This document shows positions 8,053 through 13,775 of a DNA stretch of 13,775 nt, in pieces. The DNA lies in the NCBI GenBank assembly GCA_024762485.1, contig JANTHH010000050.1, positions 1-13,775 on the forward strand, written 5' to 3'. Source of the DNA: Chromatiales bacterium (GTDB lineage Bacteria > Pseudomonadota > Gammaproteobacteria > Chromatiales > Chromatiaceae). Within the stretch, counting starts at the first letter, position 1. Each line of letters opens with the position of its first letter. Below the pieces are notes generated by a model, which saw only the letters and a program-made list of their open reading frames with translations, did no database searches and was not told where the DNA came from. The translations under genes were made by a program, and so were the position numbers.

Positions 8053-8544
8053 TTATTCGATACGGAATTCGTATTCGAATGTCACCGATTCGGCGCCGCT
8101 GCGATTCGGCTCATAGATGTCGACCTTGATCTCGTAATCGCCCGAGTTGGGGATGCGGAAGAAATTGCCGTAGGTCACCGCACCGCTTGTGACCATCTTT
8201 TCCATGGGTCGGATCTGCTTGTCACGCTTGAGTAATTTGTCAGGCGCGACCTCGGCGATGACGGTGGCATCCTTCACCCGACTGTTATCGGATTTGCGGA
8301 ATATCGCCACCATGAGATGCTGCGATCCCCGCTTGCCGATCCCGCCATGCAGCGATTTGTCGCCATCCACCAGTTGCGGCTGCTTCTTCAGCAGGCTGGC
8401 CGGGACCACACCCAGATACACGCGATAGCTTTCAGAGTCCTGATGGGTATCGATATCCGAGGCCAGTACGGGCTTGGCCAGCGAAAGCCCGGCAAGCATC
8501 AGCAACGGCAGCAGGATGCGGGTTGTTTTTCGATCACTGTTCAT
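8053..8544 (-). CDS. secreted protein of unknown family (163 aa)
   Basis: I do not recognise the family. The precursor has a clear Sec signal peptide (about residues 1-29: basic start, core ILLPLLMLAGLSLA, likely cleavage after VLA). The mature part has about 134 residues and no cysteine. Alternating hydrophobic stretches (SYRVYLGVVPA, QHLMVAIFRK, KDATVIAEVA, DYEIKVDIYEP, VTFEYEFRIE) suggest an all-beta sandwich, as in FixH-like or CopC-like periplasmic domains, but the copper ligands of CopC are not visible. Histidines are few (34, 66 and 76). The ATG at 8544 has an AGGAG site at 6 bases; the in-frame ATG at 8562 would lie upstream of that site. It sits between the Met-rich protein gene and the copper ATPase gene, so a periplasmic role in copper handling is inferred from context only. 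Confidence 0.85.
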   Translation of the reverse strand: MNSDRKTTRILLPLLMLAGLSLAKPVLASDIDTHQDSESYRVYLGVVPASLLKKQPQLVDGDKSLHGGIGKRGSQHLMVAIFRKSDNSRVKDATVIAEVAPDKLLKRDKQIRPMEKMVTSGAVTYGNFFRIPNSGDYEIKVDIYEPNRSGAESVTFEYEFRIE

Positions 8545-8577
8545 GGAATTCTCCTTTTTCAACTGAAATCTAAGGTG

Positions 8578-8880
8578 CTAGCGCATCATGTCCATCATGC
8601 TGCGATGCATCTCGATGGTGTGTTGCAGATCCGCCTGCTCGGCTGGCGTATGCATGTCGCGATGCATCATCATTCCCTGTGCCTGCTCCATCATCTTTTC
8701 GTGTTCCATCATCATCGCCTGCCGCTTGGCGGCATCCGGCTCTGTGATCAGGGCCTGCCAATGATGCTCCATCTTCTCCACTGCCTCGCCCGCACCGCTG
8801 TCAGCGCTGGCACTGCCGATACTCAATGGCGCGACCAATACCGCAACCAACAGGGTTCGTCTGATCGTGAGGTTTTTCAT
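8578..8880 (-). CDS. small secreted methionine-rich protein (100 aa)
   Basis: The protein has 100 residues and a Sec signal peptide (about 1-26; core LLVAVLVAPLSIG, cleavage near ASA). The mature chain is predicted largely helical and holds about fifteen methionines, in clusters MMM (56-58), MM (63-64), MMM (70-72) and MM-x-MM (95-99), with several histidines beside them (HH at 39-40, H60, H73, H77, H87, H92). Met clusters in the periplasm typically bind Cu(+) or Ag(+) through thioethers, so a copper buffer or chaperone role is likely by analogy. There is no cysteine. I do not recognise a named family; its helical, Met-rich nature recalls small CpxP/Spy-like or CopK-like factors without clear similarity. 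A GGAG site lies about 7 bases before the ATG. It falls between the beta-propeller gene and the 163-aa secreted protein gene. Confidence 0.85.
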   Translation of the reverse strand: MKNLTIRRTLLVAVLVAPLSIGSASADSGAGEAVEKMEHHWQALITEPDAAKRQAMMMEHEKMMEQAQGMMMHRDMHTPAEQADLQHTIEMHRSMMDMMR

Positions 8881-8942
8881 TGTCTTCTCCTACATTGAAT
8901 GAACAATCTGTTCGCAATCGCCGCCACCCGGCCACCCAGGCT

Positions 8943-9926
8943 TCAGGGCACGATGGCCATCTGGTGGCCCTCGCCTGCGGGCAGGGCTATCTCGCCCGTC
9001 ACCGCCAGCGTGGCCTGATCGATGACCCACAGCTTTGGTGCCTGGCGGCTCGACACATAGACCTTGCCGGTGCCGGTGATGGTGTTCAGGTGATAGGGAC
9101 CAGGCGAGAGCGGGATCTCGCGCAGCACACCGGACTGACTGTCGATAGCCGCCAGCTTGTTGGCACTGGTACTGCTGACAAACAGGGTCTTGCCGTCATC
9201 GCCGATATCCAGACCATGGATGCTGTCGGCCACCTGCCAGCTGCGTTCGACCTTGCCGCTATTGATCCCTACGGCGGACACCCTGCCCGCCCGTCCATTG
9301 GCGACAAACAGGGTCTTGCCGTCACCCGACATCACCAGGTGTTCCGGTGCCGGGCCCGCCTGCAGTGAACGAACGACCTTGTCGGCGGCAAGATCGACCT
9401 CACTGATGCTGCCGCTGCCGGTGTTGCTCACGTACGCTCGTTTGCCGTCGGCACTGATGACCGTGTAGTTGGGCGCCAGGCCGGTCTTGATGGTCTTCAC
9501 CACCTGATTGGACTGTAGATCCACCACCGTGATGTATCCCCGCGTGGTATGGGTGGAAACCACATAGCGGCCATCCGGGGTGATGGCCTGGTGATGGGTC
9601 CAGCCGGCAACCGGTATCTCGGCCATGACGTGGCCATGAACGGGATGGATCAGATACAGACGACTGGTATTGGCATCTGCCGGTTGCCCCTTGGCGGGCG
9701 GCGTCTCGTTCAGGCTGCCTGCCACCAGGTATTCGCCATCGGGGGTGGCCACCAGGCCGTGCGGGTTGGTGGTGCCGGGGTAGCTGGCGGTGATCTGGCT
9801 GGTCGCCGCGTCCACCGCGATGACCCGGTTGGCACTGCCGAGCGGGATGTAGACGGTCGGGGCGGCCTGACTGACAGCGGTCGCCAGCAGGCCGATGGTG
9901 AGCAGAAGATGCTGTCGGTTGAACAT
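8943..9926 (-). CDS. secreted YVTN/YncE-like beta-propeller protein
   Basis: This 327-residue precursor has a Sec signal peptide (about 1-21, ending VSQA) followed by repeated propeller blades. Typical blade motifs recur: VYIPLGSANRVIAVDAATSQ, YVVSTHTTRGYITVVDLQSN, AYVSNTGSGSISEVDLAADK, LFVANGRAGRVSAVG, LFVSSTSANKLAAIDSQSG and VYVSSRQAPKLWVIDQATL, each with a preceding DGK/DG turn. This is the YVTN family (YncE, and the related cytochrome cd1-type propeller), probably seven blades, located in the periplasm. No CxxCH haem site is present. Such proteins act as binding scaffolds, and the ligand here is unknown. Histidines at LIHPVHGHV and GWTHHQAI could serve metal binding, but this is speculative. 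An AAAGGAG site lies 7 bases before the ATG. Its neighbours are the DUF302 and Met-rich protein genes. Confidence 0.88.
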   Translation of the reverse strand: MFNRQHLLLTIGLLATAVSQAAPTVYIPLGSANRVIAVDAATSQITASYPGTTNPHGLVATPDGEYLVAGSLNETPPAKGQPADANTSRLYLIHPVHGHVMAEIPVAGWTHHQAITPDGRYVVSTHTTRGYITVVDLQSNQVVKTIKTGLAPNYTVISADGKRAYVSNTGSGSISEVDLAADKVVRSLQAGPAPEHLVMSGDGKTLFVANGRAGRVSAVGINSGKVERSWQVADSIHGLDIGDDGKTLFVSSTSANKLAAIDSQSGVLREIPLSPGPYHLNTITGTGKVYVSSRQAPKLWVIDQATLAVTGEIALPAGEGHQMAIVP

Positions 9927-9960
9927 TTCGATACTCCTTTGCGAATGTTTTTTTCTGCCA

Positions 9961-9983
9961 GCCTGATCCCGTATGAATCAGGC
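9961..9983. other. 7-bp stem inverted repeat spanning the DUF302 stop codon
   Basis: GCCTGAT (9961-9967) and ATCAGGC (9977-9983) are exact reverse complements with a 9-base loop. The DUF302 stop codon (9978-9980) lies inside one arm. On the minus strand an A-run, not a T-run, follows, so it is not an intrinsic terminator for that transcript. It may be a weak RNA stem between the DUF302 and propeller genes. Confidence 0.35.
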
Positions 9984-10379
9984 CGAACCGGTACCACTGA
10001 GGGAATCACGCACCCGCATCAGCTTGTCCCGCACCTGGCCCGCGAGTTGGGCCACCTTTTCATCGTCCACCAGGCCAAGCACGGCCACCGGGTCCATGAA
10101 GGCGACGGTGACCTTGCCATCGTCCTCCTCGCGCACCACCACGTTGCAGGGCAGCAGCAGGCCGATGTCGGGGTCGGCCTCCAGCGCCTGGTGGGCCAGC
10201 GGTGGGTTGCAGGCACCGAGGATCACATAGGGGGCGTGCTCGATACCCAGCTTGGCTGTCAGGGTCGCGGCCACGTCGATGGTGGTCAGTATCCCGAAGC
10301 CCTCGGCCTTGAGTGCCTCGGTGGTGCGTGCGATGGCCTGCTCGAAATTGTCGGAAACCTGTATTGAAAAGCTGTACAT
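9978..10379 (-). CDS. DUF302 domain protein
   Basis: This 133-residue protein has no signal peptide and matches the DUF302 family along most of its length. It shows the N-terminal F-x-x-A-x-x-x-x-x-x-A-L-K-A-E-G-F-G-I-L helix-strand, the ILGACNPPLAHQAL motif (53-66) and GLLLPCNVVV (73-82). Cys57 and Cys78 are the conserved cysteines. DUF302 proteins are small alpha/beta domains often found with copper or redox genes; their activity is not established. A metal- or thiol-related role for Cys57/Cys78 is an inference. An AGGAGAGG site precedes the ATG. The gene follows the cytochrome gene and the possible terminator hairpin, and precedes the propeller gene by 51 bp. As the apparently cytosolic product among secreted ones, it stands out in this block. 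Confidence 0.92.
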   Translation of the reverse strand: MYSFSIQVSDNFEQAIARTTEALKAEGFGILTTIDVAATLTAKLGIEHAPYVILGACNPPLAHQALEADPDIGLLLPCNVVVREEDDGKVTVAFMDPVAVLGLVDDEKVAQLAGQVRDKLMRVRDSLSGTGSA

Positions 10380-10423
10380 GACGACCTCTCCTGACTGAAT
10401 AAAAATAACCGGATCAATAAATC

Positions 10424-10451
10424 CGCCCTCCCTCTGACGGCGGGGAGGGCG
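10424..10451 (-). terminator. possible terminator hairpin after the cytochrome c gene
   Basis: On the minus strand CGCCCTCCC and GGGAGGGCG form a perfect 9-bp GC-rich stem around a 10-base loop, 6 bases after the cytochrome stop codon. The following bases, GATTTATTGATCC, are only moderately T-rich, so termination may be partial. If it works, the oxidase-copB-cytochrome part would be expressed more strongly than the downstream genes, which could have their own promoter in the A/T-rich stretch 10385-10422. Confidence 0.55.
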
Positions 10452-10457
10452 ACCTTG

Positions 10458-11057
10458 TCAGTGTTGGTGGGCGTCACCCTCCTCGTGATGTCCCGCCATC
10501 GCCGCCTGATTTTGCTGGGCATGCGTGGGAAAACCGCCGTGGAACTGCTGATGGACATAGGTCAGCACATCCCAGCGTTGCGACTCATCCAGGCTCGCCT
10601 TGAAGGGCGGCATGACCGACTGCTGGGAGCGGAAGGGTTCCGCCGTGCCGCCCTCGCTGATGCGCCAGAACAGGTAGGCATCCCCCGCACCCGGCGCGGT
10701 GTGAAAATGATTGGTCAGGTCAGCCGGCTTGTGAGCGAGCCCGGCACCTGCCGGCCCGTCACCCCTGCCACCCACGCCGTGGCAGGACGCACATTGCTGC
10801 TCGTACAGCATCTTGCCGCGCGCAGCGGCAGCGCTGTCATCCCAGCCGTTCCAGCGCTTGTCCGCATAGGCCGCGGGCGGCGCAACCCAGGCACTGTGCA
10901 TATGAGAGCCATGTTCGCCGGACATCTTCATTGGTTCGCCATCCGGCATCTTCATGTCTTCATGGTGGCCCTCGTGATCACCACCGGCAGTGGCAACACC
11001 CCAGCTGCCGAGTAACGCGATCAGCGAGGCGGTGAGGATGGTGTTTCGTGATTTCAT
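10458..11057 (-). CDS. periplasmic mono-haem c-type cytochrome with His/Met-rich flanks
   Basis: This 199-residue precursor has a Sec signal peptide (about 1-24, ending VATA). A His/Met-rich stretch follows (residues 27-54: GGDHEGHHEDMKMPDGEP, then MKMSGEHGSHMHS). Next is a class I cytochrome c domain with one haem site, CASCH (89-93), and the likely axial methionine in SVMPPF (Met149). The C-terminal tail is again His-rich (HQQFHGG, then AGHHEEGDAHQH). The haem carries electrons; the flanking His/Met tracts resemble periplasmic copper-binding segments and are not typical of ordinary electron carriers. Beside the multicopper oxidase and copB genes, it could accept electrons from Cu(+) oxidation or supply a respiratory chain; this is an inference. 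The ribosome site (CAGAGA) is weak. The gene sits 83 bp after copB and 78 bp before the DUF302 gene. Confidence 0.92.
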   Translation of the reverse strand: MKSRNTILTASLIALLGSWGVATAGGDHEGHHEDMKMPDGEPMKMSGEHGSHMHSAWVAPPAAYADKRWNGWDDSAAAARGKMLYEQQCASCHGVGGRGDGPAGAGLAHKPADLTNHFHTAPGAGDAYLFWRISEGGTAEPFRSQQSVMPPFKASLDESQRWDVLTYVHQQFHGGFPTHAQQNQAAMAGHHEEGDAHQH

Positions 11058-11123
11058 GTGTGTTTCTCTGAAAGATTGTTTGTATGGCCATCCCTGGCCC
11101 GTTGAATCGTGCAGATGCGCCCG

Positions 11124-11151
11124 GCATCAGGACCAGGGCATCAGAACCAGG
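11124..11151. repeat. 14-bp tandem duplication at the copB stop codon
   Basis: GCATCAGGACCAGG (11124-11137) is followed directly by GCATCAGAACCAGG (11138-11151), with one mismatch. The copB stop codon (11141-11143) lies in the second copy. It is probably a slippage duplication at the 3' end of the gene with no effect on the encoded protein, since the extra copy lies after the stop. Confidence 0.7.
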
Positions 11152-11839
11152 CACGCACGCCGGCGACCCACTGCACATCGCTGGTCGAGGCCCCTTCGTC
11201 TCGCGCAAAGTCCGCGGTGTCACCGAACAACTTGACCCAGTTGACGCCCACATAGGGGGCAAACTCGCGCCGGATCTCGTAGCGCAGGCGCAGGCCCGCC
11301 TGCAGATCGGAAAGACCGGAGCCGGTCCCGTGTTCGGGATCATCCTTGCTGTAGAGATTGACCTCGGCCTCGGGCGAGAGCACCAGACGCTGGGTGAACA
11401 TGAACTCGTACTCGGCCTGCAGACGGGCTGCGAGCTGACCGGATTCACCGACGAAGGCCGAGGCGTCGACCTCGAAGAAATAGGGTGCGAGTCCCTTGAA
11501 GGCCACGGCCAGCCAGTCGCGCTCCGGTGTTGGCTTGAAGTCGTGACGCCAGCCGACCTGGACGTCCCAGTAGGGTGCGATGGCACGGCTGTAGAGCGCC
11601 TGCAGTTCGGCCTCCTCCATCTCGCCGTCCACGTACTCGGCATCGACCTTGAACCAGGCCTTGTTCAGGTCATGGCCGATCCAGGCATCGGCCTCCAGCA
11701 CCCAGGGATTGGCACCATCGGCCTCGCGCAGCTCGAGCTGGTCGATCTTCACCATGGTGAGCAACGGATCGTCGCGACCACCCGCGTGGGCCGGGTTCCA
11801 GACGACTGCCATCAAGAGGGGTAACAGATACTTTTTCAT
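11141..11839 (-). CDS. copB: CopB/PcoB-family outer-membrane copper resistance protein, short form
   Basis: CopB/PcoB proteins are outer-membrane beta-barrels encoded next to the CopA oxidase and needed for full copper resistance. This 232-residue precursor has a Sec signal peptide (MKKYLLPLLMAVVWNPAHAG). It then shows the family pattern of alternating strands: MVKIDQLELREADGANPWVL, DAWIGHDLNKAWFKVDAEYV, ALYSRAIAPYWDVQVGWRHD, EYEFMFTQRLVLSPEAEVNL and a C-terminal FAPYVGVNWVKLFGDTADFA ending in WVAGVRAWF, an aromatic terminus typical of barrels. Many CopB proteins carry a Met/His-rich N-terminal tract that makes them longer; here it is absent. The frame opens with an ATG at 11848 directly against the GAGGAG site, so the ATG at 11839 (9-base spacing) is the better start. 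It follows the oxidase gene by 13 bp. Confidence 0.93.
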   Translation of the reverse strand: MKKYLLPLLMAVVWNPAHAGGRDDPLLTMVKIDQLELREADGANPWVLEADAWIGHDLNKAWFKVDAEYVDGEMEEAELQALYSRAIAPYWDVQVGWRHDFKPTPERDWLAVAFKGLAPYFFEVDASAFVGESGQLAARLQAEYEFMFTQRLVLSPEAEVNLYSKDDPEHGTGSGLSDLQAGLRLRYEIRREFAPYVGVNWVKLFGDTADFARDEGASTSDVQWVAGVRAWF

Positions 11840-11848
11840 GGGTTTCAT

Positions 11849-11855
11849 CTCCTCA
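11849..11855 (-). promoter_or_regulatory. Shine-Dalgarno of copB overlapping the oxidase stop codon
   Basis: On the minus strand the sequence reads TGAGGAG followed by ATGAAACCC and ATG. The TGA stop of the multicopper oxidase forms part of the GAGGAG ribosome site. The site is too close to the first ATG (11848) and well placed for the second (11839), which decides the copB start and implies translational coupling. Confidence 0.7.
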
Positions 11856-13775
11856 ACTCACCACGACTTTCCGGAACATGCCGAGCATGTGGTAGATCAG
11901 GTGGCAGTGGTACGCCCAGCTGCCGCGTGCATCGGCGGTGACCAGGTAACTGATCCTGGCGCCCGGCTGCACGATCACCGTGTGCTTGCGCGGGATGTGC
12001 TTGCCGTCACCGGTCTCCAGGTCGCTCCACATGCCGTGCAGGTGCATCGGGTGGTTCATCATGGTGTCGTTGACGAAGTTGATGCGCAGGCGCTCGCCGT
12101 AATTGAAGCGCAGGGGTTCGGCATCGGCGTATTTGATGCCGTTGATCGACCACATGTAGCGGCTCATGTTGCCGGTGAGATGCAGATCGATCTCGCGGCC
12201 TGGCTCGCGGGGATCCGGCGTGGGATTGAGATTGCGCAGATCGGCATAGGTCAGTACCCGGCGGCCGTTGTTGCGCAGGCCGACACCCGGGTCGTCGAGC
12301 CGGTACTGGGCGCCGTCGGCACGCATGTCGACATGGGGACCGTACTCGGTGGCGGCGTGGACGATGGGACGCGCGCTGCCGTGACCGGCCTTGCCGGTGC
12401 CCATCATCGGTTTGCCGCCACCCATGCTGCCCATGCCGTGAGACATGCCGGACATGTTGTGCGTGCTGTGATCCATCCCGGCCATGCCGCCGGAGCCGCT
12501 CATCTGGCTGTGGTCCATGCCGGCCATGCCGCCGGCGCCACCCATCTTGCTGTGGTCCATCCCGGCCATATCACCGGAGCCACCCATCTGGCTGTGGTCC
12601 ATGCCCGACATACCGCCACCGCCCATCTTGCTGTGGTCCATGCCCGACATGTCACCACCACCGTGGTTCATGTGCATCATGCCCATGCCCATGTCGCCGT
12701 GGGTCAATACCGGCGCGGGGTCCATCGCTGGCACCTCGGCGGTCAGTGCAGGATCAGGTGTAAGGGTGCCGCGGGCATAACCCGAGCGATCGATGGCCTG
12801 TGCGAACACGGTGTAGGCGCGGTCGTCCTTCGGCTCGACGATGACGTCGTAGGTCTCGGCCACACCGATGCGGAACTCGTCGATGCTGACCGGCTCGATG
12901 TACTGGCCGTCCGCGGCCACCACGGTCATCTTCAATCCCGGGATGCAGACATCGAAGAAGGTCATGGCCGAACCGTTGATGAAGCGCAGCCGCACCTTCT
13001 CGCCACGCTTGAACAGACCCAGCCAGCCGTCTGCCGGCGTCACCCCGTTCATCAGGAAGGTATAGGTATAGCCGGTGACATCGGAGATGTCGGTGTCCGA
13101 CATGCGCATCTGGTTCCACATGCTGCGCTCGTTGATGTAGCCCTCAAGACCCTTTTCCTTGATGCCATCGATCATCTGGCCTACGGTGCGCTCGCGGAAG
13201 TTGTAGTAGTGCGACAGCTTCTTCAGCTTGGCATAGATATCGTTCGGGTCCTCGTCACTCCAGTCAGACAGCATCACCACGTAGTCGCGGTCATAACTGA
13301 AGGGCTCAGGCTCGATGGGATCGATGATGATGGCACCGTAGGCGCCGGTCTGTTCCTGGAAACCGGAATGGCTGTGGTACCAGTAGGTGCCACTCTGGGT
13401 AACCGGAAAGCGGTAGTTGAAGGTCTCGCCCGGCTTGATACCGGCGTAGCTGATGCCGGGCACGCCATCCATCTTTTCCGGCAGGATGATGCCGTGCCAG
13501 TGGATGGAGGTGTCTTCAGCCAGGTTGTTGGTGACGTTAAGGGTGACGGTGTCACCCTCCTTCCAGCGCAGCACCGGTGCCGGCACGGAGCCGTTGATGG
13601 CCGTGGCGATTCGGTCCTTGCCGGTGAAGTTGACCGGAGTCGGGTTGTAGGTCAGATCGAAGCGGGAGCCGCGCAGGGTCTGCGGACCCAGCCGCGGCGC
13701 CAGGGTCTCGGCCAGGCCGGCCACGGGTTTCATTCCCAGGCCCAGCAGGGCACCACCACCGGCGAGGCCGGTCAC
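11853..13775 (-). CDS. copA: CopA/PcoA-type multicopper oxidase (N-terminus outside window)
   Basis: 640 residues are visible. The first base lies beyond the right edge, and the visible start, VTGLAGGGALLGLG, is the hydrophobic part of what is normally a Tat signal, so the twin arginines are outside. The enzyme is a periplasmic multicopper oxidase that oxidises Cu(+) and binds copper. Trinuclear and type 1 ligand motifs are present (numbering from the edge): HWHG 92-95, WYHSHSG 132-138, HPMHLHG 575-581 and HCHLIYHMLGM 623-633, the last including the type 1 Cys624 and axial Met633. Between cupredoxin domains 2 and 3 is a tract rich in Met, His and Gly, with five repeats of the form M-(A/S)-G-M-D-H-S-(K/Q)-M, then GMSHGMGSMGGGKPMMG. 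Such tracts bind extra copper. copB follows 13 bp downstream. It is a homologue of Pseudomonas CopA and E. coli PcoA, and is unrelated to the ATPase that shares the name. Confidence 0.96.
   Translation of the reverse strand: MTGLAGGGALLGLGMKPVAGLAETLAPRLGPQTLRGSRFDLTYNPTPVNFTGKDRIATAINGSVPAPVLRWKEGDTVTLNVTNNLAEDTSIHWHGIILPEKMDGVPGISYAGIKPGETFNYRFPVTQSGTYWYHSHSGFQEQTGAYGAIIIDPIEPEPFSYDRDYVVMLSDWSDEDPNDIYAKLKKLSHYYNFRERTVGQMIDGIKEKGLEGYINERSMWNQMRMSDTDISDVTGYTYTFLMNGVTPADGWLGLFKRGEKVRLRFINGSAMTFFDVCIPGLKMTVVAADGQYIEPVSIDEFRIGVAETYDVIVEPKDDRAYTVFAQAIDRSGYARGTLTPDPALTAEVPAMDPAPVLTHGDMGMGMMHMNHGGGDMSGMDHSKMGGGGMSGMDHSQMGGSGDMAGMDHSKMGGAGGMAGMDHSQMSGSGGMAGMDHSTHNMSGMSHGMGSMGGGKPMMGTGKAGHGSARPIVHAATEYGPHVDMRADGAQYRLDDPGVGLRNNGRRVLTYADLRNLNPTPDPREPGREIDLHLTGNMSRYMWSINGIKYADAEPLRFNYGERLRINFVNDTMMNHPMHLHGMWSDLETGDGKHIPRKHTVIVQPGARISYLVTADARGSWAYHCHLIYHMLGMFRKVVVS
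12460..12665 (-). repeat. 42-bp tandem repeat encoding the Met/His-rich tract of the oxidase
   Basis: The plus-strand core CTGTGRTCCAT starts at 12466, 12508, 12550, 12592 and 12631, with spacings of 42, 42, 42 and 39 bp. Each unit encodes 14 (one 13) residues centred on GMDHS, alternating HSQM and HSKM. The preserved frame and the changes at wobble positions suggest selection on the protein repeat. Copy number in such tracts can change by slippage. Confidence 0.85.

Noticed and set aside
9961..9983. Intrinsic terminator after the DUF302 gene
   Set aside because: The stem overlaps the stop codon and is followed by an A-run on the transcribed strand, not a T-run.
13753..13775. GTG at the right edge as the true start of the multicopper oxidase
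   Set aside because: The visible residues are the middle of a Tat-like signal peptide; the arginine pair and the start must lie beyond the window.

Overview
The window looks like chromosomal DNA of a GC-rich gammaproteobacterium, possibly of the Chromatiales / sulfur-oxidiser type. The lineage guess rests on the DUF2333 gene, the codon use and the mer and cop gene types; it is an inference that I could not test. The content is a metal-resistance island: a mercury operon on the plus strand converges on a long copper-handling cluster on the minus strand.

Left edge (1-546): the last 31 codons of an IS30-family transposase run in from outside and stop at 98. About 450 bp without a credible gene follow. 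This stretch holds a roughly 44-bp direct repeat in four copies (about 331-498) plus an inverted copy at 181-208. At 547-1611 (minus) lies a membrane-anchored DUF2333 protein. Divergent from it is a textbook MerR-type promoter at 1741-1772 (-35 TTGACT, perfect 16-bp dyad, over-long spacer). It drives merT, merP and merA (1855-4204), which import Hg(II) and reduce it to Hg(0). No merR, merD, merC or merE is visible.

Copper cluster (minus strand, 13775 down to 4211), in transcription order: PcoA/CopA-type multicopper oxidase (5' end outside the window) with a Met/His repeat tract; a short CopB-like outer-membrane protein; a mono-haem c-type cytochrome with His/Met-rich flanks; a DUF302 protein; a secreted YVTN/YncE-like beta-propeller; a 100-aa Met-rich secreted protein; a 163-aa secreted protein of unknown family; a Cu(+)-type P1B ATPase with a YHS domain and two CPMHP/CPKCG metal modules; a SHOCT membrane protein; a degenerate HMA-fold protein; and a TVP38/TMEM64 membrane protein. 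Gaps are short (2-83 bp). In two places the upstream stop codon lies inside the next gene's Shine-Dalgarno sequence. The cluster is therefore probably one or a few operons, with a possible terminator hairpin after the cytochrome gene.

Inferred division of labour: the ATPase exports cytosolic Cu(+); the oxidase, CopB and the Met/His-rich secreted proteins oxidise, bind or sequester periplasmic copper; the cytochrome could take electrons from the oxidation. The three small genes after the ATPase, and the cytochrome / DUF302 / propeller / Met-rich / 163-aa block, are the least understood part. The mer and copper units meet tail to tail with only 6 bp between stop codons and no visible terminator.
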